DNA from: Deuterostichococcus epilithicus
Lineage: Eukaryota > Chlorophyta > Trebouxiophyceae > Prasiolales > Stichococcaceae
DNA length: 64,000 nt
Assembly: GCA_033439295.1 (NCBI GenBank)
Contig: JAVTLE010000003.1
Location: 620,001 to 684,000, forward strand
Direction: 5' to 3'
Shown: positions 21,482-33,884 of the stretch, in pieces
How the letters are laid out: every line of letters starts with the position of its first letter
Position numbering within the stretch: position 1 is the stretch's first letter
Notes under the pieces: generated by a model
What the model was told of the DNA's origin: nothing
The model's input: only the letters and a program-made list of their open reading frames with translations
Database searches by the model: none
Position numbers and translations under genes: made by a program

Positions 21482-22649
21482 ATGAGCCAGCCAGAAGATA
21501 TCACAGCAAGCTTCGACCAGCCTGCCACCAGCCTGCCAGTGCACCTGCGCCTGCGGCAGCTCGAAGCTGGGGACATGGACAAGGGTAAGCACCTGAATTA
21601 GCATTTCTGCAGTCTCTGAGCTGGTGCAAAGGCAAATGTATCGACACAGCCGAAGCAACCAGCACGTGACCCGCAGGGTTCCTGACGCTCCTGAAGCAGC
21701 TCACGGTCGTCGACCCCGTGGACGACACAGCGTTCCGAGGTGAGCGCTGGGTTGTTGACCCTTTGAATACTCCTCATAGAGTCTCGCAACCTCCTGACGG
21801 TGCAGCATGCTGCCGCGCAGAAACATTTGAGGCTGTCAGCACCAGCCCAGACTACCACGTCAGCGTCATTGAGGGTGAGTGTCCATCTCTGATGAAATTT
21901 CACATGATGCCTGCATCATTTATCTGCGGCACCCGATGCATAGCTGCCCTGATCGAGTGTGTTGGCGCAGACACGCAGAGGGGGGCAGTCGTGGCGTGTG
22001 CGACCGTGTTCTTTGAACGCAAGTTCATACGTAGCTGCGGCACGGTCGGCCACATCGAGGACGTCGTCGTGGACGAGTCCTGCCGAGGCATGCGCCTGGG
22101 GCGCAGGTGCGCGCAGGCAGGAGCATTTTGACGACATTTACTGCTGATGCACTGCATCTCCCCGGGGCATTGCGAGGGGCAGCGGGCGGCAGCTGGTGGC
22201 TTCACACACTCTGAACGCTGGCAGCGTTCAGCGAGCCACCAGCCGTCCTCTTTCCCTGTGTATGTGCGCATGTGCACCAAGCGCCAGCTAAGCATGTGCT
22301 TGTTGGTGCTGCACCGGGAATGATGTGGCCAACGCAGTCATGGGCTGGCCCACAGGGTCATTGCGGAGCTGCTGGAGGTGTCGCGGCGGCGCGGCTGTTA
22401 CAAAACCATACTGGACTGCTCGGAGGACAATGTGGGCTTCTACGAAAAGGTCGGCTTCGCCGTGAAGGGCGTCCAGATGGTGGGCACCGCGGCTCATCGC
22501 TGCTTGGGTGTCCTGGCTCAGGCCATCCAACAGGCACCTCATATTGCTGAGCACAGCGGAAGGAATCATCTCAAGATGAACCTCGAAGCGACCAGTCCGG
22601 AACCTTCCCTATCTCCTCCTGTGTTGCTTTGCAGGCAAAGTATTTCTGA
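21482..22649 (+). CDS. GNA1: Glucosamine-6-phosphate N-acetyltransferase
   Basis: GNAT-fold enzyme that transfers acetyl from acetyl-CoA to glucosamine-6-phosphate, a step towards UDP-GlcNAc for N-glycans, GPI anchors and chitin-like walls. Exons 21482-21584, 21677-21739, 21821-21874, 21971-22106, 22356-22479 and 22635-22649 give 164 residues. Visible hallmarks: FLTLLKQLTVV, the substrate segment DYHVSVIE, FFERKFIRSCGTVGHIEDVV then VDESCRGMRLGRR (the acetyl-CoA loop R/QxxGxG/A in the form CRGMRLG), and CYKTILDCSEDNVGFYEKVG. The last exon is only 15 nt and encodes AKYF-stop, which agrees with the conserved family C-terminus. All splice sites are GT-AG. The intron before exon 5 contains a nested inverted repeat. 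Confidence 0.96.
22192..22243. repeat. Nested inverted repeat in GNA1 intron 4
   Basis: Outer arms GCTGGTGGCT (22192-22201) and AGCCACCAGC (22234-22243) enclose a second perfect palindrome, CTGAACGCTG (22211-22220) and CAGCGTTCAG (22222-22231), separated by one base. The transcript could fold as a coaxial double hairpin. Confidence 0.9.
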
Positions 22650-23023
22650 TACCATGCCGTAACACGGGGAGGAAAGAGAGAGCAAGAGTACGAGACACAG
22701 AGGGAGGGGGAAACGGGTGCAGGCACTGGGATGCATTATCCGGCGGGATTTTTTTCAAACCGAGTGCTGAACAGACCCTACTCTTCGTTTGGCTGCCGTC
22801 TGTATGTGCATACCATTCTACACCGTGAAACAAATGTTCATCTATCTCTGACAGAACGGTCGTTTGCTGATGACTTTCTGCTGCAAGTGAATGCAGCAGG
22901 TGCAGTTGCCATGCGCCATGCTTGGGTGGTCACCCACAAGACGAGCGCTCCTTTGCGTGGAAACAACGTGCATTTTGCGGTCGGCAGCTCGAAAGCGCCA
23001 GCAGCCCAGAAGCGCCGGCGGTT
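22650..23023. other. Convergent intergenic region with purine-rich tract
   Basis: 3' flanks of GNA1 (plus) and GRP170 (minus). A polypurine run (GGAGGAAAGAGAGAGCAAGA and onward) occupies about 22668-22715. No gene seen. Confidence 0.5.
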
Positions 23024-26000
23024 CTAGAGCTCGTCGTGGTCGTCGAGGCCGTCAGCAAAGTCGGCGTCAGCTTCGCCGCCTGCGTCCGCGCCCTTGGCCC
23101 GCTTCAGCACGTCCTCCATGTTCATGAACTTGGGGCCGCCTTTGCCGCCTGCACGAGGCAAAGAAGCACACTGAGTGATGCTCGGCATCGTGAGTGTGTG
23201 ATGAGGGCCCAGAAGCGCACGAGAGTCAACAGGTCCAGGTTCAAATCGGAATCCGGAAGGCCTCAGAAGGCGCCGTGTGCAACGCGCTGGCCGGTCTCCG
23301 TGCCGTCTTGCTCACATCCTCCAAGAAAAGGATGGACAGCCACAGGCACTCATCAGGTAGGCCAGCGAATCTTTCAAGTGCCCCTCCCCCCGTTTCAGAC
23401 CCCCNANCTTCCCTCTTCCCGGAACACACGCTAGCAGGGCAGTAGGGGACGGCAGCGCACCGGGGTTGAAGACGCCGCCGCCGCCGCCGCGCACATTCTT
23501 CAGCAGCTCCTCCATGCGGGCGCGCCCCTCCGGGTCCATGCCCTTCATCATGTCCTGACAACCAGGCGCATGAGGTTGAACCTTTGACATGAGCATAGTG
23601 AAACGCAGGCCGCCCCCCACCGGCTCGCAGTGAAGGCAGTCCGGCGAAGAGATGGTTGCCGCATCAGGTCTTGACAGGTCGACTCCACCCTGCACAAGAT
23701 GGTGTGCGCGTCTGGCAGCGGGTGATGCCCGAGCGGCAGGCTGTCCAAGGAGTAGTCACCAGCCGCAAACGAGAGGCTGGCGTCTGCTCACCTCCCAGGA
23801 CTTCTGCTCCTCGTCGGACCTTGGTCCGGCGCCGGCGCCCCCCGCCTTGCTGCGTCGACCCGAACCCTTCTTGGCGTCTGGCCCCGCTGCCGGCTCACCC
23901 GCGTTCGCCGACGCGTTGCCGCCCGCTGTGCCGTTCGCCGTGCTGTTGGCGGTGCCATTTGCGGCGGCAGCCGGCGCCGGCGCCGGCGGCTTGGGCTGCG
24001 AGGCACAGGCGCATTGACGTCAGCTCCAGGTGTCGGCGTGTGCGCACGATGTTGCACAGGCTGAAGCTGCCAGGGTGGATGGCGTCGGTTCATTGTGCTG
24101 CGAAATGCAGCTGGGAATGCAGCTTGGCGGACGCGGTTGGGTAGACACAGTTGGGCAGACGGGTTGCAGCTTCCTGTGCATGTAGGCACAGGGAGCCGCA
24201 TGCTCATTGCTGCGCGTCGACCGGCCTGAAACGGGTACAGCCTACCGCTGACACTCCCCCAAGTCAGCTCTGCTGCCGCCTCCGCCCACCCTGCGCCCAC
24301 ACCATGCCTCCCCGCGGATTCTGCACACATAACGCGGATGCTGCGCGGACCTTCTTGCGGTTTTTGAGCTTGGCGAAGGCCTTGCGCACTGCGTCCAGCC
24401 GCGAGCCGGCATCCTCCGACCGGAAGGCCGGCTCCTCATGCGAGTTTTTCTTCGCCTGCGCCGCCTGCTGCCCCTCGAACCACTTCTGAAAGTCCTTCAC
24501 CTGCAGAGAGGAGGGTTGGAGTCCACCCTGCAGTCTGTGCTGACTGACATGCTTGCTGAGTAGAGCGTCCAGCGTTGCGGGAAAGCTGTGGCTGCACCGC
24601 ACAGGCGCTGTGTGCGCTGGGAAGCGCCATCCGCATCTGTCAAGTTGCGGCCGGCCCGCCCCTGCTCCTGTCTGACTGACCCAATGCCAGTGTGCTGCAG
24701 CACACACCAGCCCGCTTGCAGCGTGGCAAGACTCGCGACCTGCCAGATGGGTAGCGAGCTGTGCCCCACCCACACCCGGCAGCCGAGACGCCATCACATT
24801 CGACTTCCGACCCTGTCTGCTGCAGGTTCCGCACCTGCTGCCCAAAGCCGGCGCGCTCCGTCTCGTTGAGCCAGGGCTTAGACTTGGGCCAGTCGTCCAG
24901 CGCCCCCTGAGCCAGCCGCACGAAATTTGCCGCCTTGGTCGCCAGCGCGCTGCGGCGGCCGACCTCTGCCCGCCGGAAGTCGATCGGGTCGCCCACGCCG
25001 CGCAGCTTCGCCAGCTTCGCCCTGCGGCAGGAGAGCGCGGCTGGACGCTCGGCGACGCAGGGCAGTTCTGCGGCAGTCACGGCCCCACACGGCGGCTTCT
25101 GCTGTCTGGCCCTCTTGCCCGGAGGGGCCGGACCTCGGCACAGCGCAGCCCCATAGGCATGCCGCGTTGTGCTGGTTGACCAAGCAGTGAACAGGAGTGG
25201 CAGGACGAGCAGGCTGCGCATCGGCCTCAGTCAGCAGCAGAGGAGCCGACAGACGCACTGGTGCTGCGCCGCGGGCGCATCCTCCCCACCCTCGTACAGC
25301 CACTCCTCCGCATCGTTGAGCTGGCCCAGAAACGCCTCCCGCTGCTTCTCCGTCGTCACGCCCGCCACCCCCTCGTCGTCCTGCGGCACATACAGGGCGC
25401 AGGTTGTCGTGGTGCTGTTCTGCAGGAGGGACTGACGGCAGCGCTGGACGCTGGGTGGAAAACGCCGCAAGGCAGGCGGACTCCAACACGTGAGCTGTTG
25501 AAGGGTCGGGGGAAGCGCACAGGGACCGTGGGCCCACATACGAGCGGCAGTGCTGACGCCCTGAGTCCCCAGAGTCTCATGACACTACAATTCGTGGAAC
25601 CTGTGGAGCGCACCTGCAGGGCGCCGCGGGTGGAGATGATGTAGGACTCCAGGTCGTTCTTGGCTTGCGCGGCGGCATGCTTGGTCTCGTCCGCCTCCTC
25701 CACCGCCGCCATACGCTCCCGCAGCGCCTGCGCCGAGCCATGACAAAACATGTTGACATTATGCAGCCTGGGAATGCTGGCGGTCCTGCTGCTGCTCCGT
25801 GCTGCGCCTCCCTAGCAGCTGGGTCAGCACACCTTGACGCCACAGCGGCCACCACGACCACCAGCGGCCGAGACTGGAGGCGGCTCTGCAGCAGACTGAG
25901 GTGCGGCTGCAGTGACGGAGCTGGTCCTGGCAAGCACGGGCATGTCACCTTGCGCTGGGCGGCGCTCAGGCCGGGCAGCAGGAAGCCGCGGCCACCGATC

Positions 26001-29000
26001 TTGAGCGGCACCCGAATCGTCCTGCGGCGCTCGCGCTGCACCACCATGGTCGCCGGCGGCTTCGGCTGCGTCGCGTCTTCGGCGCCAGCGGTGGCGTTGC
26101 CGGCCTGCCATGCGGGCAGCTCAGCGTGAGTGCCGTTCGATCCTGCTGCGGTCTCCTCTCGCAGCAACTCGGACGCATCACCCTTGCCAGGGCCTGCAGA
26201 CGGCTGTTGCCAGGACGCATGATGAGGAACGCACACCTGGGTGCCATTGGCCGCGGAGTTGCCGGCTGCTGGCTCTCCCTCCTCAGCCTTGCTGCCACCC
26301 TTGCCTGCGGCCTTCTTGGCCTTGTCGGCGACCTTTTTCGCTGCCGCTGCCGCCTCTTCTGCCACCTTCTTTGCCGCTTTGGCCGCCTGTTCAGCTGCCT
26401 TGGCCGCCTTGGCATCCTGCTTCGCGCCTGGCTTGGCACCGGCGGTGGCGTTCGCGGCGGTGACGTTGCCGGCGGCAGCTGCGGTGGCATTTGCGGGAAC
26501 AGGGACGGTGACGTTGACCATCTCGGTGCGCTCGAGGATGACCTCCGCCTTGTCGAAGGTGACGATGCCGCTGGAGTCGGCCCTGCGATGGCAAGCAAGG
26601 ATCAGACGCTTCAGGCCCCAGGTGCTTCAGCCCAAAGGAGTTTCTTGAAGCCGTCCCCGAGACGTGTATTCGCCAACCCAGTGCAAAACCTCAAAACCGT
26701 CAGCTCAGGTGTGCAGATGGGAGTGCGCATGCAGCCTGCCAGCCCGGTGTCACAAGGGTATTCCCAAGGCCGGCAGGGTCCTTCCACCTGAAGTGCGCGC
26801 TGATCTTGCCGGTGTCGTTATACTTGGCCTTCACCTCGTCCAGCCCCGTCAGTTCGAACTCCGCCAACGGCACCGTTGCATCCTCCACCTGCAGTTGGAA
26901 GTCAGCCCTCTGGCATGAGCGTCGCGAGGCATCCAGCCAGCCCAGACATGCTGTCTCACGGCACCAGCCTTCTCCCCCCGAAGGCATTGCCGGCTTCCGT
27001 AGACAGGCTGGCAGACAAAGGTCTTGCGGCGGCTCCCATCGTGTCGACGGTCCACAGAAGAACACAATGCACACACAGGCATGCTCGCCTTGGCGTCGGG
27101 CGATGGCGGCCCCAGCAGCAGCTGCAGCCGGACGGGGTCCGCCGTGATGTTGGGCAGGTGCACCACGCGCTTCGCCGGCAGCCGCTTGCCGAACGGCAGC
27201 AGCGCCTTTGGCGCATACGCGGTGCCCTCCTCGTTCTGCGTGGTGCCCGCACTCTCCTCCAGCTGCGTGGCGAGTCGCCACGAGGCCGTCAGCTCGTGGC
27301 ACCAGTAGAGTTCGGCGATTCAGGCGCTGACTGCAGCAGAAGCCGTCAGGGCCCCGAGCCTGGCCGTGTCTGCATGTCTGCGTGCACTCGTGGCTCAGAA
27401 TAGGCCCAACGTCCGCTTGTTGCCGGGGTCGCAGGGCATGCTGCAGTTGCAGGTCCAGGCGCCCGCGACACACACTCTGGTGTGCAGGAGCTGTCCGGCA
27501 GCTTGGGGACGCGCACCTGGAAGACGACGGGGTAGGTGACGCCGTCGGCCATGCCGAACTTGCGCAGGCGGAAGGTGGTGCTCAGGTTGGCGGCAAACAG
27601 AGCGGCGCCCAGCGCCACAGCCTCGTCCGCGTCCAGGTGCCTGCGCACGGAACAACACCAGCTGGGTCAGATTGACCGATCAGACTAAGGGGCTACTGAC
27701 CGCGCCCAGCGATACTCCCTCGTTCGCGCCCAGGTGGATTTGGTCAGTGGGGGTGGTCAGGATGGGCAGTCAGGATGGGCGGTCCAACCGAGTGGCAAGC
27801 ATGAGGAGTCAGGCTGAGGGCCAGAGGCGGCGCCCGGTACTACAGCCCCGTCCCGTCAAGGTGCCCGCAGGCGATTGTGGTAGCAACGAGGGCGATCAGC
27901 ATAATCGGTCAGGTGGAGAGCGGTCAAGACAAGCGCTCAAATTAGGCGGCATCCAGCGCGGCGCCTAGCGCCACCGCCTTTCCGCATCCGGCCAGTCTTC
28001 AAGTGCGGGCCACCCCCAAAAGTGACGCTCCAGCCACGGCTGCCTCCAGCGGTGGCAGCAGTGCAGCGCCACTGGCAACTAACAATTGTGACGCGCCCGC
28101 CCAGCGGGAACCCAAAGAACAGAGTCTCACTTGTCGAGCGCGCGGCCGCCGAGCACGCCGGACAGCGTCGCCTGCAGACGCGGCACGCGGGTGCCGCCGC
28201 CCAGGAGCTCCACTGCCGACAGGTTCCTGGCGGCCTCCGGGTTGCGCTGCAGCAGCGCCGCCAGGGGGCCGACGGCCTTGGCGAAGAAGCCGCCCGCCAG
28301 GGCCTCAAACTCCTCGCGAGTGATGCGGGAGCGGAAATCAACGCCGTTGTGGAGTTCCTCCACGGACAGCGGCGCCTCGGAGTTGGCGCTCAGCACCTGC
28401 TTCACCCGCTTGGCCTGCGAGCAGAGAGCGGGGCCATGGTGTCTCGTCTCCTGCTGTGAGCTGATCATTTTCGTTTTGGGCATGGTGAGCGGCAGCAGAC
28501 ACCTTGGAACCAGGGTACATGTGCAGCACCGACATGCAGGGCAAAGGAGCAGGCCCCGGGGGCGCCCCAGCACACGTGGTCTCAGCCATGCAGCCCTCAG
28601 CTGCATCAGCGCAGAGCAGCCGCAGCAACCTCGGCGCTCGGCGTCCACACGAACAGAGTATCAGGGAGCTGTCATGTTGAGGGCGCCCCGGCCGTCTCGC
28701 CCACCTCTTTGCGCAGCTTGGCAACGGCCTTGGGGTGGTCCAGCACGCTGCCGTTGCCCGGGAGGTGCTTCGCGTCAAACTCCTTGGCAAAGTGCTCCAT
28801 GAGCACCGCGTCCAATGTGGCGCTCCCCACGCGGTCCGCCCACGCGACGTCCACCACCTCGAACTGGCTGTAGGTGGTCGGCTGCCCGCCCTCCCGGATG
28901 TCGAAGCTGGAGTACTTGACCAGCGCCGCCTGCGAGGTGGCGACACACACTGCAAGGTCACATCCTGTTCAGCATCTGTGTTTGGGCCCTTGGAGGTCCA

Positions 29001-31048
29001 GGCGTGGGAATCGGCGGCTGGCCCGCCTCTGCGGCAGGGGCGCCGCAGCGGGGTGCTGGGCTGGACAGAGCCGGCGCTTGCATCGCTGAGCAGGCCGGCA
29101 GCGCCTCTGCTGCCTCGCCTCCAACGCCGTGCCACAGCAGGCGCGGCACTGCCCGCAGGAGCCAGGGGCGCTTCCTCGTTTTGACGCCGAGCTGAGCCGG
29201 TGGGCCGCTGCCGAACGCCCTCCGCCGGACTTTCCACGTTTCACAGTAGCCCTGGGGCAACTTTACTCAACACACTCCAACCCTCCATCGAAACTTGCGC
29301 CGCACAGCCGGACCTCACCTCCGTGCTGGAGGAGCCCATGTCGTAAAACACGACGTGCTCTGTCGTGTTCGCGAAGTTCCGCTCGATGCCGTACTGCAGC
29401 GCCGCCGCCGCATGGCTGTTGACCAGTGACAGCACGTTCAGGCCCGCCGCCGCCGCAGCATCCAGCACCGCCTGGCGGTGCGTCTGGCCGAACCAGGCGG
29501 GCACCTGCGACCGGCAGCAGTATTCGTGGCCGTCAGCTGTCTCCCAGAACCCACTGCTTTGCTGCACTGGCCGTGTGCGGGGATTAGGCAATGCTTACGG
29601 CTGCTCGTCCGAGAGGGGCTTGTTCCGCGCAGCTTGAGGGCATCATCAGACTGCCAGCCAGCCATCTGAGTTTTGGCATGCTGCACAGGCACCGCGGCAA
29701 CTTTCTTGGCACGCGGCTGTGCTAAAGGCTGTGCAGCTCAGGCCAACCCACCCACCCCTGCCAGCACTATGACTCCTTGCAGGTTGCTGCAGGACGGCAC
29801 CACAGTGGTACACCCACGCGCTGTCCACGCCTGTCAGCTGTGCCTTGCTGACATCTAGACGCATTGGAGAGTCAGCATATTCATGCTCACTGTGATGACG
29901 GCGTCGAGCACTGGGGCACCATCCACGGCCGCCTGCGCCAGCCCGCGCGCATAGTGCAAGATGCTGGCCTGCGCACGCGCGCAGTACACCTCAACACCTG
30001 CCAGCGGCCTGCGCGCCTGAAAACTTCACACGTCCAGGACGCCATGCCGCTGCCAAGGCTGCACACCACCAGTGCAAGTGCAAGAAGCCTGCAGCCACCA
30101 GTCGCCGGCTTTGGCCAGCCTGCGCAGCCAGTCCTTTGGCCGGCCGTCAGGCCAAGCGAGCCAAGCAAGCTGCCCACACTGCTGCCGCCCACTCACCACT
30201 GCCTCCTCGATGGAGTAGGACTCGCTCTTGCTGGGCGTGAAGGCGACGGTGCCGCGCTCCGGCGCGGGCGCCACCGCGTACGGCAGGTGCTGCTCCGCCA
30301 GCAGCTGCGCCACCGCGGGGTTCTCCGCCGGCGCGCCCAGAAAGTCCCGCAGCTGCAACCGCGTCGACATCGGCACTTGAGGGTGCCCCCAACCCGACGG
30401 TGAAGGGCGTTTTATTGCGCGGCGGCTGATCAGACTGGCGTCCAGACTCGCTGGCGACATCGAAGGAGACTGGCCGACACGGCGCTGCGCATCATGCCAC
30501 GATGCAAAGCGCCTGGATGCGTGCGCCGCGTTTTCTGCGCAGCCGCCCACTATCAGAAGGAGAGATCTGCAAGAAATGTGTCTCCATGGTCACCTGTGTG
30601 TACACACGGTCCGGGAACCGCGGCTGCAGCACTGCGGCCTCCTCCCCAAGGAGCCGCTCCCCATTAATGTATGCGACCTGCGACGACGTCTTCCGCTTCG
30701 ACCTGCACCGACAGTCCTCGGAGGTGACGTTACCTGTCAGATTGGTTTCCAGCCGCAGGTGAACTCCGGTGAGTTCCTGCAACTGCAGCAGGCGGCACGC
30801 CGTGGCGTAGAGAGCTCGCAGCGGGAGGAGCGCGTAGCGAAGCCTCACATCTCATTCAGGACGATCGAGATCGGCGTCCGCCCGGGCTTGACGATGGCGA
30901 TCTTTAGAAACTCGCTGCCCAAGTCCACTGCCAGGACCGCTGCTCGAGCCTTTTGCGCCATGCACATGCATGCGACCAGGCAAAAGAGCACAGACGATAC
31001 TGCTGGCCATTGCCCGCTGCACCTATGCGTTCGGTGTTGCCTTGCCAT
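23024..31048 (-). CDS. ER-lumenal Hsp110/GRP170-type chaperone (HYOU1/Lhs1 family), HDEL tail
   Basis: Large Hsp70-related holdase and nucleotide-exchange factor for BiP in the ER lumen. Nineteen exons: 31048-30849, 30702-30594, 30355-30197, 29968-29891, 29504-29319, 28929-28705, 28414-28131, 27640-27517, 27262-27089, 26888-26788, 26582-26237, 26104-25949, 25727-25614, 25380-25259, 25021-24835, 24500-24351, 23995-23792, 23554-23461, 23148-23024; 1045 residues. A signal peptide (VLFCLVACMCMAQKARA) precedes the ATPase start VLAVDLGSEFLKIAIVKPGR. Further marks are SKRKTSSQVAYINGERLLGE, VVFYDMGSSSTEV, LLGGGTRVPRLQ, SAHF.. SGIVTFDKAEVILE and EWLYEGGEDA, ending DDHDEL-stop. Two inserts are unusual: a Lys/Ala-rich helix (exon 11) and a sequon cluster (exon 17). 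Intron 9 starts with GC. ERD2 at 4209-5966 would retrieve it. Confidence 0.95.
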
Positions 31049-31465
31049 GCTGACCGATTGAATGGTTCGGTGCTGATCAAGCTTTTGCCAATGCAAAAGC
31101 TGCTTCAGCACATCAAATGCCCGTCATACCTGACCACTCCTTCACTTGTGCATCAATATACATGTGGTGCAGTGGTGCAGCTTGTCAGTAACTGCAGCTG
31201 CGGGATGCTGCGTTCACAATGAGCGCTGATTGGCCAAGCTCGCCTGTGGGGTTGATATGTGCAGGGCACCTTGAGGCTTGCATTATCGCCCTGCATCTCT
31301 GGATCGCTCTCGGACGGGACTATGCCACGTACCCCGTCCCGAATGCAAGCTGCGCATTGCATTCGGCGCAAGCATCGTTACGAGCATAGTACTAGGTCTC
31401 CTCGCCGTGAATATCGTTTGGCTGTATCAGCACGAAACGAAGTACTGCAAAGCAGAGGTTCCGCC
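31049..31465. other. Divergent intergenic region, GRP170/SDR
   Basis: About 420 bp serving two divergent genes. An ER-stress-type element would be expected for GRP170 but I do not see a clear one. Confidence 0.4.
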
Positions 31466-33193
31466 ATGTTGGCATCACTTGGTTGCTTGGCCCGAAACGC
31501 AACCAAGGCTTTGACAGCTGCGCCTCAGGGCGTTGGGATCACGGAAGCTGCATCCCGTTCATTCGCTTCTGCATCTGACAGCCCGGGTAGGTGCTGTGAC
31601 CCAGCTGATGGCGAAATGCACCTTTCCACACGTCACGTCAGTTCTTCTGAGTGCAGCACAATGACTCGCCTGAACGTCTGTCGATCCGTCGCTCCTGAAT
31701 TTGAAAGACCCGGACACGTCCGGCGCAGTCTACGTGGTATGGGGTGCCGCTGGCGGAATCGGGGCCGCACTCTCGAGGCGCCTGGCAGCGCAGCAGGGCG
31801 CCACCGTCGTGCAGGTGGACGACGAGCGTGCCGGAGACCTGGATGGAGACGTTAAGAGGGCGGACGCCACCAACTTTGATCAGGCAGGGCTTTCGCTGCG
31901 CGACAGCCACTGCGCAGCCCTGCCGCAGCTCTGTGACATGCCAGACCTGCAATCATCCAGGATGGAATTGTTCTGGCAGTGCCCTTGCTCTGGCAGTGCC
32001 CTCGCAAGCTTTTGAGTCAGATCATAAACATACTGTTTGTCTGCTCCTGCAGGTCAACGATGTCATGCAATCCCTGCGTGACCAGCACGGGCGGCTGCAT
32101 GGCGTCGCCAACTGCATTGGCGATGCTGGTGCGCCAAGATGCAGAATGCCATCGCTGACTTTGTTGCATGCTGCCAGATCCGACAGAGAGATCCTCCCAA
32201 CACGTCTGCAACGATGCAACTCGCACTTGATTCTGTCAAATTGCATTTCTGCTGCTGATAGCATGTCTCCACTGTGCCACAGGGATTGTCAAAGCAGCAC
32301 ATCTCACCAGTCAGGCGAGCATGTCATCCAATTACTTCAGACGAAAAGCTGGCACTCGTCAGAGCACACTGTCACACAAGCATCAGCGCCGCCAACGCAC
32401 CGGCTGACTCGTTCTGCAACACAGGAGGAGTTCGATCATGTCATGACCACCAATTTGAAGACTGCATGGAACATATTGAAGGTTCCTCCTCCTCATCTCG
32501 ATTCGCTTCCGCTCTCTCTCTCGTGCAAGTGGGACACTGCCAAACTCGAGCTGTCTAGTCTTGATTGGAGTCTGTGCTGCTTTGCTCGAGCACTCACCAG
32601 GTCGCTTGCTGCGGCAGGCAACAGCACCGCTTATGCAGCGCTCAGGCGGCTCGATCGTGCTTGCGTCAGCTGCAGTTGGCCACCTGGGCCTGGCACACCA
32701 CGATGCAACGGCGGCAGCCAAGGCCGCTGTGACAGGCCTTGCCGTCAGCGCTGCGGCGAGTTATGCGGGCGCCAATATTCGCGTCAACTGCGTGGCGCCG
32801 GGCCTGGTCCGCACACCCATGACGAAGTCGATGACGGACCCAAAGGAAGCCAAGGAGCAGTCCAAACAGGTGAGAACCTCGGCTTTGGCCGCATGTCTTC
32901 ATGCTGCCGATGACCTGGTGCGGCTTTCTATGGATTCTAGCGTTGCACAAAAGATGGGCATGCAGGCAACTGCGGAACCTGCAGCAGCTCTGATAAGTTT
33001 CAAACTCAGCGCAACTTGCTATCGATCACTCAGTGCATGGTTAGCATGTTACCAGATGATCCCGCTTGGACGCATTGGCGAGCCCGATGAGGCAGCGGCA
33101 GCGTTCGAGTTCCTTCTGCACCCCAGCACGGGCGCGTACATCACCGGACAAACGATCATGGTCGACGGCGGCCTGGGGTCCATTCGGGGTTGA
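31466..33193 (+). CDS. Short-chain dehydrogenase/reductase, divergent active site
   Basis: Rossmann-fold NAD(P)-dependent oxidoreductase of the classical SDR size class. Seven exons, 31466-31586, 31708-31883, 32053-32128, 32283-32314, 32425-32481, 32618-32869 and 33056-33193, give 283 residues. The N-terminus (MLASLGCLARNATKAL...SRSFASASD) resembles an organelle presequence. The cofactor motif is GAAGGIGAALSRRLA; then come ANCIGDAGG in the NNAG position, MTTNLKTAWNILK, and SGGSIVLASAAVGHLGLAHH. In the S-Y-K triad region the Lys is present in ATAAAKAAV, but the catalytic Tyr position reads Thr. The end VAPGLVRTP...GAYITGQTIMVDGGLGS is typical. Introns 2 and 4 both seem to start with GC (CAG|GCAGGG, CAG|GCGAGC). 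Substrate cannot be assigned. Confidence 0.88.
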
Positions 33194-33884
33194 CATAGGG
33201 TGAATTTTTGGAACATAACTTTTTCAGCAGCGCACGACGTACGTATTGACTGTGGAATGCATAGGAACATGATTGCAAAGCATATTTGGCTACAATTTAC
33301 GTCAGCTTGTTGTTACAGTGAATTTGAACTCTTGAAGTGGAAGACACCATTAACTCGCCTGATCTTCACAAAATTATGTATCAAAAAGAAGTTTGCGCGC
33401 ACAGCCCTTTAGATGCCATAGCGTCTGGCTTCATTCAACAATCTAACACCAACTCGGGTAAGGTTCCAGACTGGTAGCAGCCACCGGTTTATGGGGGCGG
33501 TTGCTCCGAAAACGAGACACATCACGAAATTGGGTTCCTGGGGACTGCCTGCGCACGCCCCTGTTCCTTGAAGCCTGAGCACGAAGCCTGAGCACAGCGA
33601 AGGCTCTACAATAATGCCCCACAGCTGACCCGACCCCGCACATTCGACGCTGCTAGTAATGAATTCCTCGACACCGAGACAATCTAAACTGACCACGCCT
33701 GGATATATGGGCCCAACGAAAGAGTGACGGCAGGCCACGCCGCGCCGCCAGGCACATGTCTCGCCGCACGAGCCCCAAGCGGTCAGCCCGCCCATTGTGC
33801 GGCATATCGCACTGCTCGCCATATGCAGAGCTCCTGCGTGCGCCGCCATGGCTGCTGCTGCTGTACATGGGCGGGGTCTTGCGA
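33194..33884. other. Convergent intergenic region
   Basis: About 690 bp between the SDR and GATA gene ends. It is AT-richer than its surroundings over about 33210-33400, consistent with a 3' UTR. No coding exon recognised, but see the possible alternative donor at the GATA stop. Confidence 0.45.

Noticed and set aside
28338-29237. 299-codon minus-strand ORF
   Set aside because: Out-of-frame shadow of GRP170 exons.
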